From Corbicula japonica (lineage: Eukaryota > Mollusca > Bivalvia > Venerida > Cyrenidae), in the NCBI GenBank assembly GCA_038501625.1, contig JAZAYU010000005.1, forward strand, positions 5,518,001 through 5,582,000: a DNA stretch of 64,000 bases, read 5' to 3'. Below the pieces are notes generated by a model, which saw only the letters and a program-made list of their open reading frames with translations, was not told the DNA's origin and ran no database searches. Positions 11,436 through 22,326 of this stretch are shown in pieces. How positions within the stretch are numbered: position 1 is the first letter of the stretch; each line of letters opens with the position of its first letter. Both the position numbers and the translations under genes were made by a program.

Positions 11436-14127
11436 ATGTCTTGGACTGGAATGCAGTCGGTGTCGCAGGTTGGTTCAATGTCTTTTTTCAAATTCTTTTT
11501 ATGAACAGAACAGAACGGAACAGAACTTTTACTTTCATTAACTTGAACATACACAGTTCATCGTTTATATATGGTGATACAAAATAATTAAGGCAAGATA
11601 TATTTAAAATATAAACTAATAATAAGAATAGAAAAATGCAAAAATATAACAAAAGAGAAATTATTATGTATTCACACCATAAGTTTTAAACTTGTTATTA
11701 ATATAAGATATAGTAAAAGCTTTATTTTTGTTTATTTATTTATAATTATAGTTTTATATAACTTTATTCAAAAAAATAAAGCAATTCACTTGACACTGGT
11801 ATAAGCTGGCACCAGATATAAAAGTATACGTTGGCCCGAGAAATAAACAGAAACAAAACAGTTTCCATGATGAGAATTTTGTTCATCTGTGCACATTTTA
11901 TGATTGTAAATAACTGTTAGTGTTACTGTGGCGAATTAATTTGTTGAGAAAAATATAACAATTAATTTATAACATACACATGTTTTTTCTCTTACAGGCT
12001 CAGCATTTGGGATCTTCGGCTTTTTCCGCTCCGCAAATGAGTTCACAGAATTATCTGTCCAGGGTACCTACCTTACCGGAAACAGTATATGGAACCAGTC
12101 AGTTGTATCCCCAGACTTCCGGTCTAAGACAAGATGCATCATCATACTACCAAACAGTGAGTAAATCTTATTAATGATTTTTATTTCTTTTTTATTTATT
12201 GACTGTTTTCTTACATAAAAAACAACATCTTTTTCGTTAAAAAAACAGACAATACGTTATATTTGCCTTTAAACCAAATAAACCAAGTTCTTAGTATCAA
12301 GGAAAAACTGTTGATAAACAATTTAAATGAAACAGCATATCTTGTGTTAAAATAAAAGGGTTTGATAATCTCTATATAGTATTCTCTTCGAAAATGATTA
12401 TGCAATCAGGGTTATAACACTTTTTTTCTAAAGCGAGCTAAAACTCACCTTAGAAACATCAAATTCACAATGATCTAATTATCTTGTTTTGTATATTGCA
12501 GCAGAACAGATCTGAACAACTGAAAGCTCCGAGCTCTCTGGGACAGCATTACTTCGTCGATCAAATGATGAACCCTCATCCCTACAGTTCCTTGTAAGTA
12601 TTTACCCCTACTTCACATTAGGTATTTAAGTCCTACGTTATCGTTATACCCACGTTCCTTTAAAATTTGTCATTGTGTAAAAAAGGATTCTTTTAAAGTT
12701 TCCGGCGCTTTGATTAAAATGTACTTTTTGGAATGAATTTCGTAAATTTAGTTGGAAAGTTTTGTTTCAAATAACATGCCATTTTAAAAATATTTTGCAG
12801 AAATCATCTTTAAAAGGCATCCCAATTTCTCACTCTTTTGTACAGAGGACTTTCAATGAATTTACTTTTAGTGGTTAAAGCCTTTTTTAGGTGCTTAGTG
12901 TTTGTAATTATTGTTTTAAATAACATTACTCTCTTCATTTTAGATATCCTGGTTTCGACATAAACTCCATCCGTCGCAAGAATGCTTCACGTGAAACCAC
13001 AGGTCCACTGAAAGCTTGGCTCAGCCAGCACAAGAAAAACCCGTATCCAACCAAAGGTGAAAAGGTCATGCTGGCCATAGCAACAAGAATGACCTTGACC
13101 CAAGTATCTACGTGGTTTGCAAACGCCAGACGGAGAATGAAGAAAGATAACGGAGAATACGAAGATGAAATTGATGGAAAAGAGTCCGAACCAGGTATGA
13201 TATATTAAATATTTTCTTGATAAATTATTAAAGTTTTCGAACGTTAGCAGGTAAATGCCATGAGGATCATTTTTAACGGAGTGTACCTGTTAGTTGCAAT
13301 AGTTAATTTTGCGTTAATTTCCTTTTTTTTCGCAATCTCAAAACATAACGCCTTCTCACGTTATTTGTTAAACTGTGTCTGTCCTTATAAACCATTTTCT
13401 CAAACTTCTTTTTTTAAATTTTTTTACAGAACAAAGGGAACGTAGCGGAAGTCTCTCTAGCCGAGTGTCGAGCAGTGAAGCAGACACATCAAAAGAACTC
13501 TCTGACCTTTCCGACCTAGATGAAATTACAACAAAACCAAAGAGGCCTGCAAAGAAATGTGTTCAGAGGCTCTTTTCGCCCGAGGTCAGAGCAGACAATT
13601 TAGTGGTTCCCGCCAGTTCACCTGAAAGCTTGACAGAAACAGTAAAAGAAACCCCGCAAGCGTCTACAGATAGCAGACTTCCGCCAGTCTCAGAAATGAT
13701 GCGCAGTCGTTTGCCAACATTAGAAATGGCGGAAAAACTCCCACAACAAATAAAACACACAGCTGATGCAACATCAAATGGCAAACCAAAGATCTGGTCA
13801 ATCTCAGAAATCATCGGAACTGCAAGCAAAGCAATAAATTCAGACAATACTTCCGGTTTTGCATACCAATCAGCAAATCAGAATCGAGTACCTACATTAT
13901 CAGACAATTTGCAATATAGCAGTTACGGAAATGACGTATACCAAAGCAATTTGATGCATACTTATTCAAATTATTATATGAATGGACAGTCCAGCTACCA
14001 ATACGCATGCTCAGACCAGTTGAACTCATCCGTGACGTCATCTAACACCTCCCTAGACAACTCACTGAACACTTCTGGAGGATTCAGCGCTATCTCGGAC
14101 AATACTGAAACTTTACTATTCTTGTAG
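11436..14127 (+). CDS. Iroquois-type TALE homeobox transcription factor, copy A (5 exons, 410 aa)
   Basis: Exons are 11436-11468, 11998-12156, 12502-12593, 12944-13194 and 13430-14127. All have GT-AG borders and phases that join into one frame. The homeodomain lies at about residues 104-164 with the TALE loop extension ([15 protein letters not shown]). Helix 3 contains [13 protein letters not shown], the Iroquois signature with alanine at the TALE-specific position after [10 protein letters not shown] at 297-304 matches the conserved KPKIWSLA-type motif of Iroquois proteins. The N-terminus ([11 protein letters not shown]) and the Ser/Asn/Tyr-rich tail are unlike vertebrate IRX ends. An acidic stretch (SDLSDLDE) follows the homeodomain. 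The expected role is nuclear, sequence-specific DNA binding in patterning. The start is supported by an identical first exon in the downstream paralogue. No break is seen. It is Iroquois-like with high confidence; the exact orthology group is not determined. Confidence 0.93.
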
Positions 14128-14372
14128 ATATTTTGTGATATTTAAGGATGTTTGTGTCTTACATCAATATGCGGAGGCAAAAAGTACAAGAAACACATAT
14201 AGATCTTTATATATGAATTTAATATAATGTACTGTACATGATTGTTTTTATTTAACCACATGTTTTTTTTGTAAATCCAGATTATGTTACCTGTTAACAG
14301 TATTTGTTGTTTCTGTTACCAATCATTCTCCGCCATTTGCTATGTAAATTCGCTTGTTCCATGACAAACGTA

Positions 14373-14378
14373 AATAAA
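14373..14378 (+). terminator. Polyadenylation signal AATAAA of Iroquois copy A
   Basis: AATAAA lies about 245 bp after the stop codon, within a 3' UTR that is also recognisable after copy B, where the matching signal is at 19948. Confidence 0.6.
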
Positions 14379-16257
14379 ATGATACATAGTTCAGTTCTAG
14401 TTATGATTATTTATAATGCAGACTTTTTCATTTTACAACGCAAATGAAAGTATCAGTGCCAAAAGGCATTAATATGCAAGTTACAAAACCGACAGAATTT
14501 ATTAATTCAGATACCTTACGAGAAAGTTGTTCGTTATTTTGAAGTTTTTAAATTAATGCTAACCGGAGGCCGTCATTTTAAATGTATATGAAGTTACAAC
14601 AAAGAAACGGTTAGGGAAAATCTGTTTAACCATGAACTTGGACTAACCAGAAATCCCCATTTGTAATCTAGCGTACTATACACTCAGCTTAGCGGCTATA
14701 GATGATTTGGAAACATGCAAGAGAAGTTGAGAAAATATTTTAAATTCTATATTGTGGTCTCCGAAAAAAAAGAGTTTTATACATGAAACATATACAGAAG
14801 TATAAAACAAAGGCGCTCTAAATCTTACAAAAATAGGAATTATTTAAAAGATTTTTCAATCATTTACAAAATAAGAAAATGAACACAATCTTATTAACAC
14901 ATTGTTTGTTCAGTTATGTCCATAGGCATGTAGCATGTACATTCTTACTTGATCATAAAATTATTTTCGCGGAAATCACGTAATAATTACAACTGATCGT
15001 AAATGCAAAATTAACCAACATTCTTTAATATCCGGCTTATGTCATTTACGTCCAGTCACATGGTAACAAATTGAAATTTTACGAATTAAATCAAAGCGCT
15101 GAAAGCGTTGAAAGACTGTCGGCGGTGGAAGGAAAATTAGTTAAGAAGCCGAAGTGTGACAAGCCTGGTTCTCTGAACTGCATACTGTAGCAGCTGAGAA
15201 TGAGTTACTGACGTTCATTTCCAAGTAAATTTGTAGTTATCCTAGAGAACAACATCTGAGAAATATCCGGCAATAGCATTTTTCTGAAAATGTAGTTTTG
15301 TTGTAGCTTTCAAACACAATAATTTTCCTTAATTGACTACTTCGCGACTGCACGATTTCCCATTAACAATATTGAATGCCACATGCAAATCTAATGAACT
15401 CAGCAGGGTATCTCACAGCGGTGTTGTTCTTTGTTTGTTGGATTGTGTTTCGGTCCTAAAAGTTTCAAAATTACATCGGAACGTATAAAAACGCTCAAAA
15501 TTAGTAAAATGTTGAGCTTGCAGTGCCTGCATAAAGTTTCAATCTGATCTCGCTGTCACCGTAGAACCCGTTTACTTGAATACACCTGTGGGCGCAGTGG
15601 TATTCCGGAAGTTTAAAACCTCGCGTAACATTTTTTAGAATGCGTCAATACGATTTCTAGCATGCGTGCCGCAAGTCTTAAAACGAATGCCAAAAGTACT
15701 CTTTGTACCAAATCATGTTTGCACACACGATCGTCTTAACTGCTTTTTTAATATAGCTACAACTGCACGCAACACTCACTGAGTTACATAAAATGTTCTA
15801 TAAACTCGCAGTGGTGTTGTTCTTTATTTGTTTGATGGTGTTTCTGTCCTTAAAGCTTAAAATTACACCAGAACGTTAAAAAAAGTGCTCAAAATTCATA
15901 AAATGTTGAGCTTGCAGTGTCTGCATAAAGTTTCTGCCTGAACTCGCTGTCACCGTAGAACTTGAATACGTCTGTGAGCGCAATGATATACCGGAAGTTT
16001 CGCGAACTTTTTTTTGGAATGTGCCCATTCGATTCCTAGCTTACGACTATCCGCGCATGCCCGTCGCCCGTCTAAAATGAATGAACAAAGTACTCTTTTA
16101 TACCATATCATGTTTGCACGCATTGTAACTTCTTGTTTTTTTATTTTAATATAGTTACAACTGCACGCAACCCTTACTGAGTTACATAAAATGTTAAAGA
16201 TATTACTTCTGCCGAGAGATTTGAGTATTCCATCTCACCTCAATAAAACGAAAACAA
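14379..16257. other. Spacer between the Iroquois copies
   Basis: No coding frame recognised. Part of 14380-15000 is still alignable with 19990-20600, downstream of copy B, so the duplication unit extends past the 3' UTR. The remainder contains the 15405-16199 tandem duplication. Confidence 0.5.
15405..16199. repeat. Tandem duplication of about 390 bp in the Iroquois spacer
   Basis: Two copies (about 15405-15795 and 15800-16199) share GGTGTTGTTCTTT, AAAATGTTGAGCTTGCAGTG, CGCTGTCACCGTAGAAC and the closing block GAGTTACATAAAATGTT, in the same order. Confidence 0.8.
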
Positions 16258-16263
16258 TATACT

Positions 16264-16319
16264 TGAACAATATTGAAATTATTATTCAACTGAATAATAA
16301 TTTCAATATGGTTCAAGTA
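16264..16319. repeat. Near-perfect palindrome upstream of Iroquois copy B
   Basis: ACTTGAACAATATTGAAATT is followed, after a few bases, by AATTTCAATATGGTTCAAGT. About 27 bp on each side pair with one mismatch and essentially no loop. The matching site upstream of copy A (10565-10600) has no such second arm. Confidence 0.75.
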
Positions 16320-16321
16320 AG

Positions 16322-17148
16322 TACTGATGCTTTGTTAAGCACTTTTAATTTAAGTCATTCATAAATTTTGTATAATTTATTGAGGCACGAAAACAAAAAT
16401 TGAAACCCAATTCAGTTAATAAAATTGTAAAAAGTGTAAAATGACCATAAATGTGCTATACACATGCTCTTATCATCAAATTTACATGTCTGAATGTATT
16501 ATTCTCTGTTTTGAAATTGCAGAACCTTCTTTTATCAAACATTTTTGGACAAAAATATGATCGTTAATAAAGTTGTCAAACATTTTGACTAGCTTAAGGG
16601 ATTTCTTTACATTGATTATCAGATGTCGAAAGATGTTTCAACATCCGTTTTCGCCTTTAGGGGCCACGATTTCGACATTAGGGTACACACTTTTTGCGAT
16701 TGTCGCTAGATAAGATCAAAGCTTCGATACGGGGCCACCATAATGTTCTATATCCCATATAAGGCGTGAATAAAAAAATCAGTATCAGCAATTAGCCAAT
16801 CAGAAGCACGTATTTCGCAGATATGACACACTTACTAGATAACTAATTACTGTTTATTTAATTTTTAATTGAAATTAAACTTATCAGCCAATGAAATTAT
16901 ATTTTAGTGATAACATTGAAAATACAACTCTATTGTTTAAAGAATGACTATATATTTGAAAATATTTACGGTGAAATTCATATCACAAGCAACTGTTGTG
17001 TGAACAGGTTATCATAGAGAAGAAATTTGAATAACATATGTATAAAGAGAACACAATTAAAAACGTTTTAGCAACGACAACTTACAATTTAGTGAAACAC
17101 AAACAGGATTAATTTAAGATATATTGTTTGAACTTATAACAACACACA
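16322..17148 (+). promoter_or_regulatory. Upstream region of the second Iroquois gene, conserved with copy A
   Basis: Direct counterpart of 10567-11435. It holds the same pair of CCAAT boxes (around 16795 and 16888) and the same GGGGCCACGATTT block. Similarity runs to the start codon, as expected for duplicated promoter sequence. Confidence 0.55.
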
Positions 17149-19680
17149 ATGTCTTGGACAGGAATTCAGTCGGTGACGCAGGTTAGTTATCCGTCTCTTT
17201 TTTTAAACTTCTTTTTAGGACTAGATACATATAAAAAATAAAGATATAATACGTTTAAAATCTAACAAATGTAAACAAAAAAGGAATTATATTTTTTTCT
17301 CAGCTTACGATTTAAACTTTGTAATAACATTTATAATAATTTATTGCAACAACGTGAATAACATTAGTTAAATTTAATACCAGAAGTAAACAGAATTAAG
17401 ACCATATGCATAATGATATTTTTTCATTTGTGCACTTTTGACATTATTCTAAATAACTGTTAGTTTGTTGGTGTATTTTAGGAAAATATAGATTATTAAA
17501 TATATAACAATTAATTTATAAAATATACATTTTTAATACAGGGTCATAATTTTGGAACCTCGGCTTTTTCCGTTCCTCAGATAAGTTCACAGAATTATCT
17601 GTCCAGGGTACCAGCCTTACCAGAAACAATTTATGGAACCAGTCAATTGTATCCCCAGACTTCCGGTCTGAGACAAGACGGATCGACATACTTTCAAACA
17701 GTGAGTGTTATTTATACATTTTTTAACTTATAAACTGTTTTCGTACAAAAATTGTATACTTTAAAACCAACTGAAAAAAGTTATCTTTGTTTTTATTCCA
17801 AATAATTTAAACCAACTAATAATACGTAATACTGTTGGCAAACAATTAAATTTAAAACATATCATGTGTTGAAATTAGAAGGATTGATAAATTCTGTATT
17901 GTATTCTCTTGATTATGCAATAAGGATTTTAACAGTTTAATCTAACTCACACATTAAATACCCTATGATCTAATTATCTTATTTTGTATATTGCAGCAGA
18001 ACAGATCCGAGCAATTAAAAGCTCCGAGCTCTCTAGGACAGCATTACTTCGTCGATCAAATGATGAACCCTCATCCCTACAGTTCCTTGTAAGTAGTTTG
18101 TCTTACTTCACATGAAGTAGTTAGTCCTTATTCATCGTTATATTCCCGTTCATCTAAAATTCGTCATTTTGAGAAAATGACACTTTTCAATTATCAAAAT
18201 TGAATAAAAATGTACTTTCTGGACTAAATTTCTTAAATTTTGTTGGGATAATTTGTTTCAAATAACAACGCCTTCTTAAGTATATTTAAGTGTAATTCAT
18301 ACTAATGTCTTGCCTTTTCTACCTTGAATTTTCGAAGAATTTGCTTTGAGTAGTTGATGTATTTTGGGAGTACATAGTGTTTGTAGTTGTTTTAAATAAC
18401 ATTACTCTTGTCATTTTAGATATCCTGGTTTCGACATCCGTCGCAAGAATGCTTCACGTGAAACAACAGGTCCACTGAAAGCTTGGCTCAGCCAGCACAA
18501 GAAAAACCCGTATCCAACCAAAGGTGAAAAGGTCATGCTGGCCATAGCAACAAGAATGACCTTGACCCAAGTATCCACGTGGTTTGCAAACGCCAGACGG
18601 AGAATGAAGAAAAATAACCTCGGAGAATACGAAGATGATATTGATGCCAAAGAGTCCCAACCAGGTTAATATAATTCAATGTTATCCTTGATAAATGATT
18701 AAATTGTTCGTACTATGGCATTTTAGTAAATTGTTGTCATTTTTAAATCGAGATGGCTCGAATAATTTCTTAAGCCTCATATTGGAGTTTTTTTACCTTG
18801 ATCTGTCGTTTGGATTTGAATTAAATCACATGAAGATTATTTTTTACTGCTACAGCTAACTTGATTTTGCTTTAATTTCCAGCTTTTATTTTTACTATCT
18901 CTATGTAGAACAACGTCATAATTTATTCGTAAAATTGTTTCTGTTATTATAAACCATTAAAATTTTGTTAATTTTGTTACAGAACGAAGAGATCGTAGCG
19001 GAAGTCTCTCTAGCCGAGTGTCGAGCAGTGAAGCAGACACATCCAAAGAACTATCTGACCTTTCTGACCTAGATGAAATTACAACAAAGCCGGTGAGACC
19101 TGCAAAGAAATGTGTACAGAGGCTCTTTTCGCCGGAAGTCAGAGCTGACAATTTAGTAGATCCCGCCAGTACACCTGAAAGCTTGCCAGAAGCCATAACA
19201 GAATTTACTCGAGCGTCTACAGATAACAGACTTCCACCAGTCTCAGAAATGATGCGCAGTCGTTTGCCAACATTAGAAATGGCGGAAAAGCTCCCACAAC
19301 AGACAAAACACACGACAGATAAGACATCAGATAGCAAACCAAAGATCTGGTCAATCTCAGAAATCATCGGAACTGCAAGTAAAGCAATAAATTCACATAA
19401 TACTTCCGGTGTTGCATACCAAACAGCAAATCAGAATCGAGTACCTACATTTTCAGACAATATGCCATATAGCAGTTACGGAAATGACGTATACCAAAGC
19501 AGTTTGATGCAAACTTATTCAAATTATTATATGAATGGACAGTCCAGCTACCAATACGCATGCTCAGACCAGTTGAACTCATCCGTGACGTCATCTAACA
19601 CCTCCCTAGACAACTCACTGAACACTTCCGGAGGATTTAGCACAATCTCGGACAACAATGAAAATTTATTAATCTTGTAG
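17149..19680 (+). CDS. Iroquois-type TALE homeobox transcription factor, copy B (5 exons, 408 aa)
   Basis: Exons are 17149-17181, 17542-17700, 17997-18088, 18420-18664 and 18983-19680, with the same phases as copy A. It differs by loss of three residues just before the homeodomain (FDINSIRR becomes FDIRR) and gain of one Leu after it ([10 protein letters not shown]). The homeodomain protein sequence is otherwise the same as copy A ([20 protein letters not shown]...[13 protein letters not shown]). KPKIWSIS is kept. The frame is open to TAG at 19678-19680. The introns are clearly more diverged than the exons. Same expected role as copy A: a nuclear DNA-binding regulator, probably partly redundant or divided in expression. 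Confidence 0.93.
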
Positions 19681-19947
19681 ATATTTGTGATATTAATGTG
19701 TAGAAATTATGTGATATTTAAGGGTGCTTGTGTCTTACATATCAATATTCGGAGACGAGAATGTTAAAAACTGATATAGATCTTTATATATGAATTTAAT
19801 AATGTTAACATATTCTGTACATTTTATATTTATTAAACCCGATGTTCTTGTAAATCCGAATTATGGTTTAACAGTGCTTGTTATTTCTAATACCAACTCA
19901 TTATACGCCATTTGCTATGTTTTTTCGCTTGTTGCATGACAAACGTA

Positions 19948-19953
19948 AATAAA
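19948..19953 (+). terminator. Polyadenylation signal AATAAA of Iroquois copy B
   Basis: AATAAA lies about 268 bp after the stop in the same context as copy A (GACAAACGTAAATAAAATGA). Confidence 0.6.
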
Positions 19954-21314
19954 ATGATACATACTCGTAGTTCAGTTCTAGTTATGACTTACAATTAAGT
20001 TTTTTTCCGTTGCTGTGTCAAAATGACAACGCAAATGAACATATCTGTTCTAATGGCATAAACATAAAGGGTACAAAAGCGACATAATTTATTAAAACAG
20101 GTAATTTATATGAAAGTTGTTCAATTTTTTTAAAGTTTTTAAATAATGCTAAACGTAGGTCACCATGTTAAATGTTGATCGTCACAAGGAAGAAAAAGTA
20201 ACAAAGAAAAGATGTTATTCCGAAGAACTCTTACCAATCAGGAAGCCCCATTTTGGAAGTCAAATGCACGTTATACCGAGCTAGGCATTTTTAGAGCTTC
20301 ATCGGGTCTACGAAAGAAAAATCAAGTTTATATGTGGTAAATAAACAGAAGAATAAAACAAAAACGCTCTAAATCTTTACTTACAAATAAATAAAATTAC
20401 AAATTATTTACAGGATTTTTCAAACAATTACAAAATAAGAAATTGCTCACAATCTAAATTGACTCATTGTTCGTTTTGTAATGTCCATAAACATAAATCA
20501 TGCACATTCATACTTGATCATTTATAATATCTTTAGTAGAGACACAACATAAATACAACTGATCGTAAAGAAAAATTAAAACAACATTTTTAATATCCGA
20601 CTTGTAATTCTTTACGTCTTATGATCCCAGTCATACGGTAACAATTTTCAAGGGGTGCTTAAAAAGTAGTTAAACAACCACTTAAATAACAAGGAATGTC
20701 CAAATGACACCTCTTACCGTATACATTCATCATTCATAGATGCAAATAATAAAATATCACAGAAACTGCCTGATGAGTCCAAGCCATGTAAATGACTTGG
20801 ATTAAAGTGCAGTGCATTTATATATTCTATGAGTTGTGCAGGGCTATGTGTAGAGTAATACGTTTAATATCATTTTCCATGTTATATGAACCGATGAATT
20901 ATTGTCTTATTAGCATATCTTGACATGTGAAAGATCTATACTGATAAAATGAAGCTATAGATGCCAATCAATATCTCGCCGTAGTCCAGAAAGGTTGCAG
21001 TTTTTCACCATATTCATCAGGTATTCATGGTCGGATCCAGAGGGGTTCGGGTTGGAGGGGGGGGGGGGGGGGGTAGCCGGAACTCCCTCATTTATGTGTA
21101 TTTAATGTTCATAAGGATTTTGGTCAGAAAGTTTAAAACTATCATGAAATTATCCTAAGACTTCACTAAAAAAACCTTTCTTACATATGAACCTGGTACT
21201 ATACATATATATTTTGACATATGTCTTGACAAGAATTTTCTAGATTCCTGGTTTTGATAATTTTCATTCGTTGTATCGGCTTAGAATTAAATGAAACGCC
21301 ATTCATATCCAGGT

Positions 21315-21458
21315 CCTAAAGGTTATAAATCTGAGGATGAAAACCAGCTTTAGATCTCATGATTCCTATTGGTCATTTCGGTGACTGTGCTCGATTTCAA
21401 CCAATTAAATTGCAAAGTCTTTTGCTGGTTTCCATTTTCAGCTTTATAACCTTGGGAC
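21315..21458. repeat. CCAAT foldback MITE, diverged copy
   Basis: It begins with AAGGTTATAAATCTGAG and ends with CAGCTTTATAACCTTGGG, inverted relative to each other. A CAACCAATTAAA/ATTGGTC pair lies in the middle. Same family as 53309-53448. Confidence 0.6.
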
Positions 21459-21639
21459 CTTGTTAATCGCTGACATTATAAACTATCGGACATAAACGAA
21501 ACAACAAATGTGAAAGGTAATCAAAATGAAACAATGGTCATGTGCAATGTCTGCAAAAACATTATATACAACTATAATTATGTGATCAATATTGGACTTA
21601 AATAGCACACTGACTCAGTAATAAACTCTATTTCACAGT

Positions 21640-21865
21640 CGGAATTTCAAGAATCCTCCGAAGGTTGTCGTAGCATAGCGAAGTTGGCCGAGTTGGCAGT
21701 CGGAATTCTAAGAGTCAAAATTCGTCAGATAGGCATAGGGATAGCATATCGGTATATACGAAGTTGGCCGATTTGGCAGTCGGAATTCAAAGAGTCCAAT
21801 TCGTCCAATCAGCATAGAGTGTTGTCGTAGCATATCGGTACCTCCGAAGTTAGCCGATTTGAAAC
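21640..21865. repeat. Tandem repeat of about 80-90 bp (AGTCGGAATTC...GAAGTTGGCCGA)
   Basis: Three imperfect units each carry GTCGGAATT, AAGAGTC, a GTCGTAGCATA-like block and GAAGTTGGCCGA. Confidence 0.65.
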
Positions 21866-22284
21866 GACACTTTCTTACATCCCATGTCGAGATAAATAAT
21901 TTACTTCAAAACGTGATTAAAATTCCTGATATATCGATCAGTCGACGATTCTTCTATTTTTGTGAAGTAAACAGAATTAAATAAATTTAAATAATTGAAT
22001 GGATATGTAGACCTTTTTTCAATTTTCAGCATACTTTGCTGCAAATTAAATGTTTCTCCTGCAAACGATCATGGATGTCGCATAATGAAAACGAACTTCT
22101 ATTCATGGGCATTAAATTTCGTGATTTACGATTAAATGAAATGTTCAAGGGTTCCTAATTTCGTGGATTCTTCAAAACGTTAATGTTCCATGATATATTT
22201 CGTGGCGGTTTTGAATTCGAGGATCGATCTGCTCACGAGTTCCACGAAAAGTAGTACCTCGCAAAAATTGGTGAAATCACAGTA

Positions 22285-22290
22285 TTTATT
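22285..22290 (-). terminator. Polyadenylation signal of the ML-domain gene
   Basis: AATAAA on the minus strand, about 37 bp after the stop codon of the ML-domain gene. Confidence 0.55.
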
Positions 22291-22326
22291 CTTGACCGAA
22301 TTCGCATAGAATACTCTAAATCAGTT

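Larger units (their letters stand above)
19954..22284. other. Intergenic between Iroquois copy B and the ML-domain gene, with repeats
   Basis: No coding frame recognised. It contains residual duplication similarity to 14380-15000, a poly-G run of about 19 at 21055-21073, a CCAAT foldback copy (21315-21458) and short tandem repeats (21640-21865). Confidence 0.5.

Noticed and set aside
13563..13847. Minus-strand frame across Iroquois copy A exon 5
   Set aside because: Antisense shadow of the coding exon; the same shadow appears in copy B at 18957-19367.
18411..18660. Minus-strand frames across the homeobox exon of copy B
   Set aside because: Shadows of the conserved homeobox coding sequence.
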